Assembly (NCBI GenBank): GCA_003427395.1
Contig: BFEA01000736.1
Location: forward strand, 420,094-458,385
Source of the DNA: Chara braunii
Lineage: Eukaryota; Streptophyta; Charophyceae; Charales; Characeae
Direction of reading: 5' to 3'
Length of the DNA stretch: 38,292 nt
The notes beneath the pieces were generated by a model. It did no database searches. It was not told where the DNA came from and saw only the letters and a list, made by a program, of their open reading frames with translations. The position numbers and the translations under genes are program-made. Shown piece by piece: positions 9,567 through 18,936 of this stretch (the stretch's first letter is position 1; each line of letters opens with the position of its first letter).

Positions 9567-10200
9567 CTACCCCCCTTTCAAGAGCGAGGTCCCTTCCAGC
9601 GAGTAACTCAGTCTGAGTCTTTGACGAATGCATCATAGGCAAACATTCGGTAGCAGTAAGTTTTGCAAAGATTTTTGGCTCACTGTTGGAAACTATCTGT
9701 CGTTCATAGGCCTTTACAATGCGAGGTGCGCTGCACAGCCGTTCCGCCTTTGAAATCCAGTAGAGATCATCCAGTGGGTCATACATGAAGTGAACCTGAT
9801 ACTGTCTGTTTCGGCCTTTCCCAGTATGCTGTACAATTCTGTCTATTTCGTGACCGCCCCTAGTTGCACGAGGAATCGGAGGCTCACGATCGTCAAAGGA
9901 TTTAGCATCGAGATACAGAAACAGTTTCGATGCATGAAGGACCAGATATGTGCGCAGGTGAGGGGGCACAGCAATCACGTATGAAGGGCCGAACCCATCT
10001 TCCCCAACCACATCCAGAACCTCCAAAGGACCATAGTAGAGGAGGAGTTTATGCGACACCCCCTCTTCTTCCGAGAATTCAGACATCTTGACCCAGACGT
10101 AGCTACCTACTTTAAAGGTTGCTGGTCTGCGCTTCGTATTAGCATGGTGAATCATTGCATGCTGTCGCTTGCTCATTGCTGCAATGGCAACTTTGAGCAA
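9562..10200 (-). pseudogene. pol: Element B pol: integrase C-terminus and chromo-like tail
   Basis: The open frame of 212 codons (minus strand) contains TKRRPATFKVGSYVWVKMSEF, then LLLYYGPLEVLDVVG and FGPSYVIAVPPHLRTYLVLH, the GPY/F-type module also seen in elements 1 and 2. It continues to the DDLYWISKAERLCSAPRIVK block, where other copies have DRWFT. The final codons cross the polypurine tract and stop within the LTR. The upstream integrase core lies in the next fragment, joined by a frameshift near 10203. Confidence 0.85.
9570..9582 (-). other. Element B polypurine tract
   Basis: CTTGAAAGGGGGG on the minus strand, three bases before the LTR start TGTAAGG. This is the expected plus-strand priming site for reverse transcription. 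The end of pol reads straight through it (residues LALERGVV), and the pol stop TAA lies inside the LTR's first bases. Confidence 0.75.
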
Positions 10201-10206
10201 GCAACC

Positions 10207-10920
10207 CTACTTGGCACTGAAGCCAGACCTACCAGGCGTCAGACCAGCCAGCTGTTCAGCGAATAGGTAGGAGAGAGGGTTACGGATCTTCCATCCGAAA
10301 TGCAGCCGGTTTGGTGTCATTCCGGTGGAGGAGTGAATGGAGTTGTTGTACAACCCCTTCACTGTATACAGCTCTTCATCCCACGACTCCTGATCTGGGA
10401 TGATTAAGGCACAGAGAAGCTGCAGGATCGTTTGGTTGATCTCCTCGGCCAAGCCGTTGGCCTCGAGGAGTCGACCAGATGTCATCTTTAGTTTGATGTC
10501 ATGGAGCTGGGTAGTGAAAGCCTTCCAATCAGCGCTTATGAAGCAAGGGTCCCGATCACTCATAAGGGTTTTCGGGGTCCCATACTGCAGAATGTACTTC
10601 TGGTGGAATTCGCTGATCACAAGNCNGGTCGGGGCATGATATGGCAAAGGAATCAGGTTTAAGTACTTAGAGAAATGAGAAATGATCAACAATCACCATC
10701 ACCTGCGAACACCCATTCTTACTCACCTTACCCATGTCGAGAAAGTCGATGGAGACGGGTTCTCCGGGACCGTCGGGAACGGGAAGAGGTTTAAGTAGCC
10801 CCATGGGTTTTTGCCTTGATGGTTTGATTCGTTGGCAGACCTCTCACTCAGACACAAATTTCTCTGCAGATCCCTTCATACTAGGCCAATCAAACTGTTG
10901 TAGCAGATTTGCATAACGGC
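10207..10920 (-). pseudogene. pol: Element B pol: integrase zinc finger remnant and catalytic core
   Basis: From 10920 down: the end of the HHCC domain (EVCQR, with a stop just before Glu), the GLLKPLPVPDGPGEPVSIDF linker into the first catalytic Asp, and VDHFSKYLNLIPL. The second Asp follows (LMSDRDPCFISADW) and the third region (SGRLLEANGLAEEINQ, with Glu). The open frame is 10692-10207. Two Ns (10624, 10626) occur. At least one stop and frameshifts at both ends make it non-functional. Confidence 0.83.
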
Positions 10921-11675
10921 TCATAATTGGGTACACACAAATGGTCGTGCTCACCGTATCGTCGAACAATCAAACCCTCACATTCATGAAAATCAGGCTG
11001 ACGGTTGGGGTCAGCCCAGATCTGCTCAAGGATTGAACTGAGGTTTGGATCATGGGCAGTCTGCGCTACATGTTCCTCCTTCAGATTCTTCCGGAGGTCG
11101 TAGGAGTTCACGGGGCAAGTCATGTACTTAGGGTGGCAAGACAATGTATCAGCAACTCGATTGTAACAGCCTTTCTAGTGCTTCAATTCAAAGTTAAAAA
11201 TATCAATCTCGTGCAGCCAGCAGGTTAGTGGACAAGGTGGTTTGCCCCTTAATCCAGTTCAAAGTCTCGCACTCAGAATAGACTTCGAAGTGGCGACACA
11301 AAGATAGTGCTTCTAGTGGTCTAATGCCATATGCAGGGCATAAAGCTCGCGCATATACATGGATGTAGCTACCTTTGTGTTGGGCATGTGTTTGTTGTAG
11401 TACTCGAGCGGACGCAAGCCATCACCATCATTTTGCTGCAGGACTGCGCTAATCCCATATTGGCTCGCATCCGTAGTGACTACGAATGTGAGTTTGGGAT
11501 CCGCAATCACCAAGGCCTCTTTCAAGGGTTCGAAAGCCACTCTCGCATGCCTGGTCCCATGTGTAAGATACGCTTTTGCTGGTCAATCTGGACAATTGAC
11601 GGACAATGATAGAGAATCAGGGTACAAACTTCCAGTACAATGCGAGACCAAGGAAGGAACGCAATTCGCAGACAT
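10921..11675 (-). pseudogene. pol: Element B pol: RNase H and connection to integrase
   Basis: RNase H motifs are LTFVVTTDASQYGISAVLQQ (first Asp) and MRELYALHMAL (Glu) in 11540-11313. Downstream the frame is broken around the DHxTL and ADALSR motifs. The connection block (MTCPVNSYDLRKNLKEE, QPDFHECEGLIVRRYGEHDH) is in 11144-10890. The same landmarks appear in element C. Confidence 0.82.
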
Positions 11676-12176
11676 TCAATGGTTATGGGAAGTTGCAAAT
11701 GACCTCAACCTTGGTTGCCTCAGGCTCAAGACCTGCAACAGACAACCGGTGCCCAAGATAGATGACGTTGTCCCTCCAAACTCAGATTTCTCGAAGTTGA
11801 GATGGAGCAACGTTTTCTTGAGGATTCCCAACACTTTCTCAAGGTGCCTCAGGTGCTCTTCCATCACTTTGCTGAAAATTAAGATAGCATCCAAGTATAC
11901 AACAACAAACCGACCTATTTGTTCGCGTTGGACTTTTTCCATGAGGCATTGGAAGGTGGTTGGCGCATTCGCGAGGCCAAAGGGCATGATGGTAAGTTCG
12001 TTTAGCCCGTCGCGCGTCTTGAATGCGGTTTTCTGTGTTCGCAGGATTAACCTCAATCTGGTGGTAGCCAATCTTGAGATCAATCTTGGAGAAGACCTTG
12101 CACCCACCTGCAGCGTCAAGCAAGTCATCAATGTGTGGCAAGAGGTATGCATTCTTCCTTGTGATTTGGTTTAGAC
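11676..12176 (-). pseudogene. pol: Element B pol: RT palm and thumb, YLDD changed to YLDA
   Basis: The minus-strand frames show AYSLPHIDDLL-type entry ([21 protein letters not shown]), TIMPFGLANAPTTFQ and VVVYLDAILIFSK. The second catalytic aspartate of YLDD is Ala, so this RT would be inactive even without the frame breaks. A shift between the frames ending 11839 and 11676 lies around the IDLKIGYHQIEV strand. Confidence 0.85.
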
Positions 12177-12573
12177 TGAAAGAAGGCTAACCGACCCCCC
12201 ATTTTTCAGGTCAATTTATAAGAAAACCATAAGGCCATTTCAAGCAAACTCCACACCAATGTATAAAGTGCACTTCTTACTAACATATTNNNNNNNNNNN
12301 NNNNNNNNNNNNNNNNNNNNNNNNNNNNNNNNNNNNNNNNNNNNNNNNNNNNNNNNNNNNNNNNNNNNNNNNNNNNNNNNNNNNNNNNNNNNNNNNNNNC
12401 AGCACAAATTCTAATAACCCAAATAATACCAAATTTGGCAGACAACAACCTTAAACCAAAACAAAAACAGGCAAAAAAACAAAAAAACAAAAAACCAAAA
12501 ATTTGACCCCCAAACCCTAATTTCAGTTTTGGTCCCATTAGTCAGGAGCTTGGAGGTCCCCGTTAACCACTTG
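12177..12573. mobile_element. Insertion splitting element B RT (contains 110-N assembly gap)
   Basis: Compared with element C, the RT is continuous up to GTTTAGAC (12176) and resumes at about GTCGATACAC (12574). The roughly 397 bp between them are foreign, AT-rich and include Ns 12290-12399. The ends show weakly inverted sequence (GGCTAACC at 12185; GTTAACC at 12562-12568). I infer a small transposon or filler insertion; the class is unknown. Confidence 0.5.
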
Positions 12574-13028
12574 TGTCGATACACGTCCGGAGTTTGACTC
12601 CTTTCTTCGGAACAAACAAAACAAGTCCACCATATTCAGATTCGTTAGGCTTAATCCACCCTTTATCGATCATCTCATCGATTCGCCTCTTGAGTTCCTC
12701 CAACTCGTCGGGTCCCATGTGGTACACTTAGCCCTTTGGAGGAATAACGCCTACTATCAACTCGATGTGGTGTTGGACCGAGCGAGTGGGAACTCCAAAT
12801 GGTTCGACCAAGATTTCGAGGAATCGGTTGAGAAGGCTTTGGATATTTGTTGGAACTTCCAAGGGCAAAGGATCAGAATACGGGTCGCGTGAGTTCTGCA
12901 GCAGACCAGAAGTTAAGGCATCCGAATTTGAAGTAGCATCATTTGGATTATAAGTGGATATGGAAGAAGAAGTATTAGAAGTAGGCGTATATGGAAGAAG
13001 AAGTAGAAGTATTAGAAGTAGGCGTAGT
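12574..13028 (-). pseudogene. pol: Element B pol: N-terminal RT fragment and protease-RT linker
   Basis: On the minus strand: MGPDELEELKRRIDEMIDKG, then WIKPNESEYGGLVLFVPKKG and a CID motif, equivalent to RT fingers in element C. The next palm residues are on the far side of the 12177-12573 insertion. Upstream lies a tract of Ser/Thr-rich codons and short GAAGTA-type repeats (about 12950-13040). Confidence 0.78.
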
Positions 13029-13640
13029 TTACAAAGTAGAACTATTACTGGCTACAAAAGTAGAAGGCACATGGGTAGGACGAACGAAAGCAACATACAT
13101 TTGCTGGTCCTCCCTGCGCTTGCGCCACTTTTTGTAAAATTGCATTGCGTTGAGATAAGTCACTTGGCGTTCACTCTTTTTGTCTAGTAGGATTGCGCAT
13201 TCATTGCCCAAAGCATCACGCACCACAAAGCGAGCGTCCTTCCACTCAGTCCATTTGCATTGGGACCATAACCAGCCCAATCCAATGACCACGTCGAAGG
13301 GACACTTGTCAAGCACGTAGAAGTTGAGTGCATGTGTGACNGTCTTATCNNTATCAAAGGTAGTGCGCACACCTTTGACCGCATGCGTGGAGGAACAACT
13401 TCTTTGTTGCCTACTTGGGTCCCGCAAGGGGTTTGCAACTCCACTTGCTTTATTCCTGAGCCCACCTTGCGTACCCCGTGTGGAGACATGAAATTAGAAG
13501 TTGCACCACAATCAACCAAGACACGAAGGTAGCGGTGGTTGATAAGGATCTTGACGAAGATCAACTCCTTTGTCTCTTGACCATGTCGCTGTTTCATCTT
13601 GGCCCAATGCTTTAGGTGATAGTGGAAGTTGACCATCTCG
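13029..13640 (-). pseudogene. pol: Element B aspartic protease region
   Basis: The protease active site reads LRVLVDCGATSNFMSPHGV: the usual D-S/T-G-A is D-C-G-A, as in element C. The second conserved block follows (CPFDVVIGLGWL), then a linker (LDKKSERQVTYLNAMQF, YVAFVRPTHVPSTF). The reading switches between two frames near 13370, where three Ns (13342, 13350, 13351) fall. The upstream block (HYHLKHWAKMKQRHG) is conserved with C. Confidence 0.8.
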
Positions 13641-13799
13641 GACTCCTTCCAAGGCTCAACATAAAGAACATTGCACGCGCCAACCTTGGACTCAGCGGAC
13701 GATGGGGTTTCAAGAGAGGACTGTTGAGCTGAGTCAGATCCAGTCTCCCTTGCTGTAGAGTGTGTTAATGTAAACTCTACCCCTGATTCTCGTTTCCCT

Positions 13800-15332
13800 G
13801 CAGCCTATAGCAATCTTGCACTTTGTGGTTCGATTTTTGGCAATGCGGGCAAACCCCTTCCTAGAGCCTTGCCCTCGAATCATTCTCAGTTATACGGAGA
13901 TTGGCCCAAGGTTTGGTCAAGGCATCCTCCGATTTGGCTGGGATTTTGTCTCCCTTGGGAAGTTGAACAACGTTCTTCCCTGAATTCTTGTTCGGTCCCT
14001 TCCCATTGGCAGTCTTTTTAAAGGTAGTAAATTCTTCCTCTTCGTGGTTAGCCTCAGACACATGGGCTAATGAGGAACAGGTTGTATCTGCGTCCTGTTC
14101 TTGGTCGTCACCAAGAGTGGGGTCAGCCTCCATAAGTCCATGTGCAGCAAAGCGGTTGCTGCCTCTAAGCCGCCTGCCGCCAACGTACCTTTTGTTGCCT
14201 GCCTCGAGACTGACTACATCCTTCATTAAGGAGAATTAGTCAGTGTATCCAATAAAGTCCCAGCCTAGGCAATTAGTAAAGTTAGTGGGAATCGCACCTT
14301 TCGCTACATCCAAGCATGTTCAGTCATATCTAATCCGGGAGTGGCAAACATCTTGCTAAGGTAGGTCTGAAGGTTTTTCATGAAACCAGACCACTTGTTA
14401 CGTTTGATACGGTCGAGCTGGTTCCTTGCCCGCACCGCAGCATGTGGATCCATATATTGCTTAATTAGAAGGTCTTCAAGGGTGGCAATCGGCGTGGCTT
14501 TAAGCCACCATGTCAGGTCTATCTTTGGGACCCCAGCTTGTATACATTGGACTTCTAAGAAGCCTGCACGACGGGCTCGACATTCATCCCCATGATCACG
14601 GACTGGGTCCTTAGCCAAGTCCCCAGTACTTCAAAACAGGACCTCATGGAGCTGATCCAGGATTCTATATCTTCCTTGCCATGGTACTTAGACGACATTA
14701 GCGCCGCTTTTTGATCCATATAGGATTCGCTGGAGTTGGGACCAGCACTAGCTGGTTCAGATTCCCGGGCAGCAACAGTTGCAGAATTTCCTACACTGTC
14801 GCTTGCTGCAGCAACAATGGAATCTGCACCTACTGCAGGTCCCCGAGGGTCCGCAACCACACTCAAAGAATAAAAGATGAAGAGGATATGGTAAGAGGGG
14901 CAAAACTGGTTTCAATAGCAGCATCGGAATCAAGGGGTAAAAGAGGACTGGTTACTTGGGCTTGCTGCCGCTTAGCAAACTCTACCGTCAAAGCACGGTA
15001 CTTGCTGGTCATCTCAGTCAATCCTCCTGAAGTTTCTGCAATTTTGCAAAAACTGTGGTGAATCGAGTGGTATGATCTTCAAGGTTCCAGACTTGAACGA
15101 GTGCGGAGAGAAGAGGCTGCAGTTGTTCCCCACATTGTTCCTCGCTCAATGAGGGAACAGTCTCCAAGATGGACAACTAGCTTTTAAGCAACGCCTCCTT
15201 ATTTTCCTCCCTCCCCTGCTGTTCCCTTTTCAGAGCACCCTCGAAAAGTGCCTGCAAAAGCGTTTTTTTTGCATCATCTGCTACACTCAGCAAGGCATGC
15301 GACTGTGCTGAAGTCATTTGTGCTCGGGCCAT
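13800..15332 (-). pseudogene. gag: Element B gag with CCHC zinc knuckle
   Basis: The best start is the ATG at 15332 (MARAQMTSAQ); element C has an equivalent start (MAQPHLTSAQ). A TAG near 15178 replaces the Gln of TSQLSIL. The central gag core appears in 14866-14304 (YMDQKAALMSSKYHGKEDIE, WWLKATPIATLEDLLIKQYM) with a frameshift near 14590. After an acidic linker (14226-13861) and another shift comes CPHCQKSNHKVQDC, a complete CX2CX4HX4C knuckle at about 13845-13804. Several breaks make the gene non-functional. Confidence 0.82.
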
Positions 15333-15831
15333 ATTTGGACCGTTACCGCTGACAGATGTGTCAGAGAGGCGCCAACCAGCAAAAGAATCAATTAGACTCT
15401 CAAGCGGTACACTCTCACTTGGATGAACGCTTCTCTTTTCCCTTTATGTCCACTAAAGACGGCCACTCTCTTTCTCTTCCTTTTCTCTCTCCCTCCTCTC
15501 TCTCTCCTTCCTTTGGTTACGAGTCACCACGGGCATTGAAAACGAACTCAGATTAAAAAACAGACCGAAAAAACTCAAAGAAAGAGAAGGTAGAACTCGT
15601 AGCCGAAGCAACATCACATTTGGACTAGAGAGCAGCCAATACATTAAAAAAAATGAAAAAATAAATTCAGATGAGAGGTCTGATCCAGCGACTCAGCCTG
15701 ATCAGCCTGCATATGAGACCCCCTCGAGTCCAGTCTGATCAGTTTCGTGAACGTACAGCAAATCAGACATCGAGTCACGACATGCAACAATGGAGAATTG
15801 AGTGGTGTATAAGGTGCGAGTCAAGTGAAAC
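15333..15831 (-). other. Element B leader, truncated
   Basis: This is non-coding, upstream of gag. It aligns with 34480-34980 of element C, including the block around GATGAGAGGTCTGATCCAGC (15669 onward). It contains a pyrimidine-rich segment at 15455-15510. The alignment stops at about 15831. Confidence 0.7.
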
Positions 15832-16319
15832 GATATTCACCTGTGTGCAGTAGCGAATGCAGATCCCAGGGCTCGATCCCTAGACTTAACCTTACCTGTG
15901 TACAGTATATGTGTCGACCCCGAGAGTTGAACCCGTGACCTGTGTTTTTGTAACAGTTGGTAGGTTGTCGTAGAGTCCGTAGGTAGCAGGGGTTCGATCT
16001 GTAGATTTGTCGCGTAGGAGTCTTAGCAAGGTCTAGAAGTCGTAGCTGTAGCTCCTCCGAAGGGTCAAGGTCGTAGCTGCTACAGTCCTGAAGGGTCAAG
16101 GTCGTAGCTGCTACAGTATCGAAAGGCCAAGTCCACGGCCTTCCAGAATGTCCTAGCAGTGGCCTTTCGAAGTTGCTCACGTTTAGGCTGAGGCAAGTGG
16201 GCAAGTGGTGGGATCTACCCGTGCTGAGTCAGCGGTCCCAGTCCCAGCCAGTCCTAGTCCAGTCAAGCAAGTACTGCATGGGACTGTGTGCAGCACGGGC
16301 ATGGGAAAGGGGCAGACCA
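15832..16319. other. Unassigned sequence with B-box-like motifs and a 31-bp tandem repeat
   Basis: No coding sequence is evident. It holds GGGCTCGATCCCT (about 15870), the reverse complement of GGGTTCAACTC (about 15923) and GGGGTTCGATCTG (about 15989), all resembling tRNA T-arm/B-box sequence. GAAGGGTCAAGGTCGTAGCT is repeated at 16059 and 16090 (period 31). Part of it may be the U3 of the element-1-type LTR that follows. Confidence 0.4.
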
Positions 16320-16370
16320 ACGAGATACAGAAGTATAAATCAAGAGGCAGCTCCCAGCCATTCATTCATT
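16320..16370 (+). repeat. Element-1-type LTR, TATA segment (plus-strand part)
   Basis: TATAAATCAAGAGGCAGCTC and the following CCAGCCATTCATTCATT match 5112-5150 of element 1 closely. Homology stops abruptly at about 16370. The rest of this LTR is found inverted, ending at 17221, as expected if a breakpoint lies here. Confidence 0.72.
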
Positions 16371-16759
16371 TCAATGTGGAGGCAGGCCCTTTGCTATATC
16401 GAAGTGGCCTGCCTGCGTTCAGTCCCAGGAAGCTTCCAGCAGGGCCCGGTAGTCTGAGGCCCAGCACGATAGAGAACAGGCCTTGGGCCTGAGGTGGTTG
16501 CATGCACCCAACTGCCTTTGGCCTCTGTTTGGCCCAGTACCCGTATCCAGCCCAGGGCCTGCTTTCCATACATTCACACAGGCGGCCCAGGGCCTGGGTT
16601 CTCTCAACCAACTGGCGCTGCGCAACTGGCTGAATTTCCTTAGTTGCGCAGTGGTCAAAATTTCGGCCGTGAGGGCCTCGTCGAGCCTGCCTTCACTTAG
16701 GGCGGCCGACTTGCTCCAAAAAGGGGCCGAATGGGGCTCATAGAGGCAGTGGCCTCGCA
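16371..16759 (-). repeat. Inverted front half of element 2's 5' LTR
   Basis: The reverse complement of this block matches 24585-24973, the first part of the element 2 3' LTR, beginning TGCGAGGCCACTGCC. It is inverted relative to the rest of the 5' LTR (17222-17718). The bases outside its TG terminus (16760-16763, reverse complement TCTT) match the four bases after the 3' LTR. Confidence 0.85.
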
Positions 16760-16850
16760 AAGATTAAAAACTTAAAAAAAAGAAAATAATCAAATCACAC
16801 TAAGGCACCCCCCTTTAAACCCCTTTAGCCCCTTTTAAATTCGTTTATAC
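16760..16850 (-). other. Short A/T-rich spacer between two inverted LTR pieces
   Basis: About 90 bp with T-runs on the minus strand, and TTTAAA/CCCCTTT on the plus strand. In the inferred original order this is host or other flank, between the end of the element-1-type LTR and the start of element 2. Confidence 0.5.
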
Positions 16851-17221
16851 TGCAATCAGACTCACCCTCATTCACACTTTGCATGCATGTAAACAGGTAG
16901 CGCAGCAAACTGGCGACAAGCGCCCACACAGAACTCAGAGATATCGTAACCAAGATCGCAGTTCAGATAGAAGTTCACTTCAAATAGCTATGGCGGCACA
17001 GCGCCTGTAACAACTCTATGTTCACACACACACAGGATCACCCTGGATATCCCACACGCACTCTGCACACTCACACACTCCCTCTATCTACAGCTATGGT
17101 GGCTATGGCCGCTGCTAACCTATCGCTATGGCTAAGCTCCTTCTCTCTTGCCCACTTCGTCCTCGAGCTCACTGCAGACCACCTCACACAAGTCACTGTG
17201 GCAGCGCTTCCACATGGATCA
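16851..17221 (-). repeat. Inverted remainder of an element-1-type LTR
   Basis: The reverse complement aligns with 5151-5498 of element 1. Shared landmarks are GGAAGCGCTGCC, GGTCTGCAGTG, GACGAAGTGGGC, CCAGGGTGATCC, GTTACGATATC and GCCAGTTTGCTG, and the terminus TGATTGCA lies at 16851-16858. It continues from 16370 if the block 16371-17221 is flipped. Confidence 0.8.
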
Positions 17222-17718
17222 TGCTGCGCTGAAGCTCACTGGCACTCACGCGCTCACGGGCGAGCAGGAAGGAGCAGGCAGCCATAGCCGAGCTGCGCTG
17301 CTGTAAGCTGGGTGTGGCGCAGGGTGGTCCTTGGGTGCAAGTGGCATCTGTGTGTTGGGGAACGAGGTTGTGAGTGAGGCGAGAGACATACCTGGTGCTG
17401 GAAGAGTGCGACATTGGTCGATGTATGCTCGTACTTCGGGAAAGTTGTTGTCGTCATCATTCGGCATTGTAGTCTAGGCCAGATAGGATCTGCCATCTGT
17501 AGTCTGGGCGCCGAGTGCCAGATAGGATATCAACATGGTTCTTCATTGATGATGATGATGAGACTTTACCAGCATTGTCAATTATGAGCTTTTGGTGTCT
17601 TCTTATTTGGTGAAACTCGTGATGCAATTCTGCTGTTGGTTCGAGGTCACGACTATCTGGTCTTGTGTATATGATGCTCTTTGATTGCTGAAGTTCGCTA
17701 TTGCTCATCTTCCTCGCA
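17222..17718 (+). repeat. Element 2 5' LTR, distal half in normal orientation
   Basis: It matches 25011-25599 (ACTCACGCGCTCACGGGCGA onward), ending CTCGCA at 17718 just before the primer binding site. It has only one copy of the 94-bp unit that is doubled in the 3' LTR. Confidence 0.88.
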
Positions 17719-17721
17719 ATT

Positions 17722-17733
17722 TGGTATCGGAGC
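17722..17733 (+). other. Primer binding site, initiator-Met tRNA type
   Basis: TGGTATCGGAGC starts three bases after the LTR end. It differs at one position from TGGTATCAGAGC, the plant iMet PBS found perfectly in element C. It primes minus-strand cDNA synthesis. Confidence 0.85.
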
Positions 17734-18936
17734 TGTGGTACGATTGCGCTCATCTGGCGCTTGTCTTCTGCTTAATGCGGTACATACATGCGGTCTGCTT
17801 GGTGAGTTGGGCCGTAAGTGGTGTGTAGTGAGGAGGGCGGAGACGAGTGAGTGGCGACCCAGGAGGTGAGGGGATCGCCTGGAAGGCTACGTGGTGTAAT
17901 GTGGGTCTGGATAGTGTGATGAGAACTATCTGATGTGCGATTGGTGCTGAGGTGGAACGGCGTGCAAAGCTGGTTGTGCCGAAGCAATGACTGATCATCA
18001 CAATCGGCATCAGGTCATCTGGTGAGATTATCTCTGTGGTTGGGGGCAACTATTTGAGGTACGTTGCTCTTAACCTTATCTACCCTCTTCGACACTTCTT
18101 ACCGTGAGGTTGTGTGTTCCTTCTTGAGAGTCCTCTCATTGTGAGGTGTCGAGTGCGCTCAACCTTGAGAGTCGGCAATGTTTACGTGGAGCATCCGGGA
18201 AAAGATGGGTGGAGCTTTCTGAAGGGCCCTGGACGAAGCACTGGGTCACGGTCACCATGCCAACCCATCGGGAGTAGAGCACGCATGCTTTGCTGCTTGT
18301 CCTTTGTCCGGCTTGCTGCGCTGTTCGATGGGTATTGAAGGGCAGGCCAGCCCTAAGTGGGAGACGAGACCGGGTGTCTTTAAATAAACACAGGAAGGGG
18401 AAATCATTGGCTGTGATCGTCGTCCTGCTGCGACGTAAAATAATTCCTGATGACACTTGGGGGCGGTCGTTAAATTGCCTCTGGATCAGCCAATGATTGT
18501 AAGGCTCGCTGCATGAGAGGATAATCCAGTGCAAGGCTCACCAGCTCAGCAGATACTCAGGGCACAGGGGTGGGCCGGACACACACCTTTTAGACACGCA
18601 ACGCTCTCCGTATTGCTCAGGGAAGCTGACGTCAAGTGACATTCAGGGGAACTAAGGGAGGGGTAGATTTCAGGTGACAAGTTTGAGTAAAATTCCATAT
18701 TGTCCTCATCTACACAAATGATTCTATCTTTATGTTTTGATTAGTTAGGTGTACAACCATTTGACATCTGACAGACAGCATAATAAGAACTGTATTTGTT
18801 CATTGTGCATTCTGTTCGCGGACTAATCAGACTAAAAATAGTTTTGTTTGTAGGAACCTGAACTTACCTGTTGACCCCAAATGTATCTACTCCGAAATAG
18901 CCACCAATTAATTATTTATTCATCTTAAATTGGTCT
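17734..18936 (+). other. Element 2 leader, no gene seen
   Basis: About 1.2 kb between the PBS and gag. Open frames here are short and in both directions, without recognisable motifs. The length is large for a leader, so an old insertion may be hidden in it. Confidence 0.45.

Larger units (their letters stand above)
8287..15831 (-). mobile_element. Element B: degenerate minus-strand Ty3/gypsy element, 5' end missing
   Basis: Read on the minus strand: gag (15332 down to about 13800), protease, RT, RNase H, integrase, polypurine tract, 3' LTR. It belongs to the same family as element C (28191-37247); the leader, gag, protease, RT and LTR align block for block. Homology with C stops at about 15831 (after GTGCGAGTCAAG), where unrelated sequence begins, so the 5' LTR and PBS are gone. 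It sits immediately upstream of the ABC exon, in the same orientation as that gene. Confidence 0.88.
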
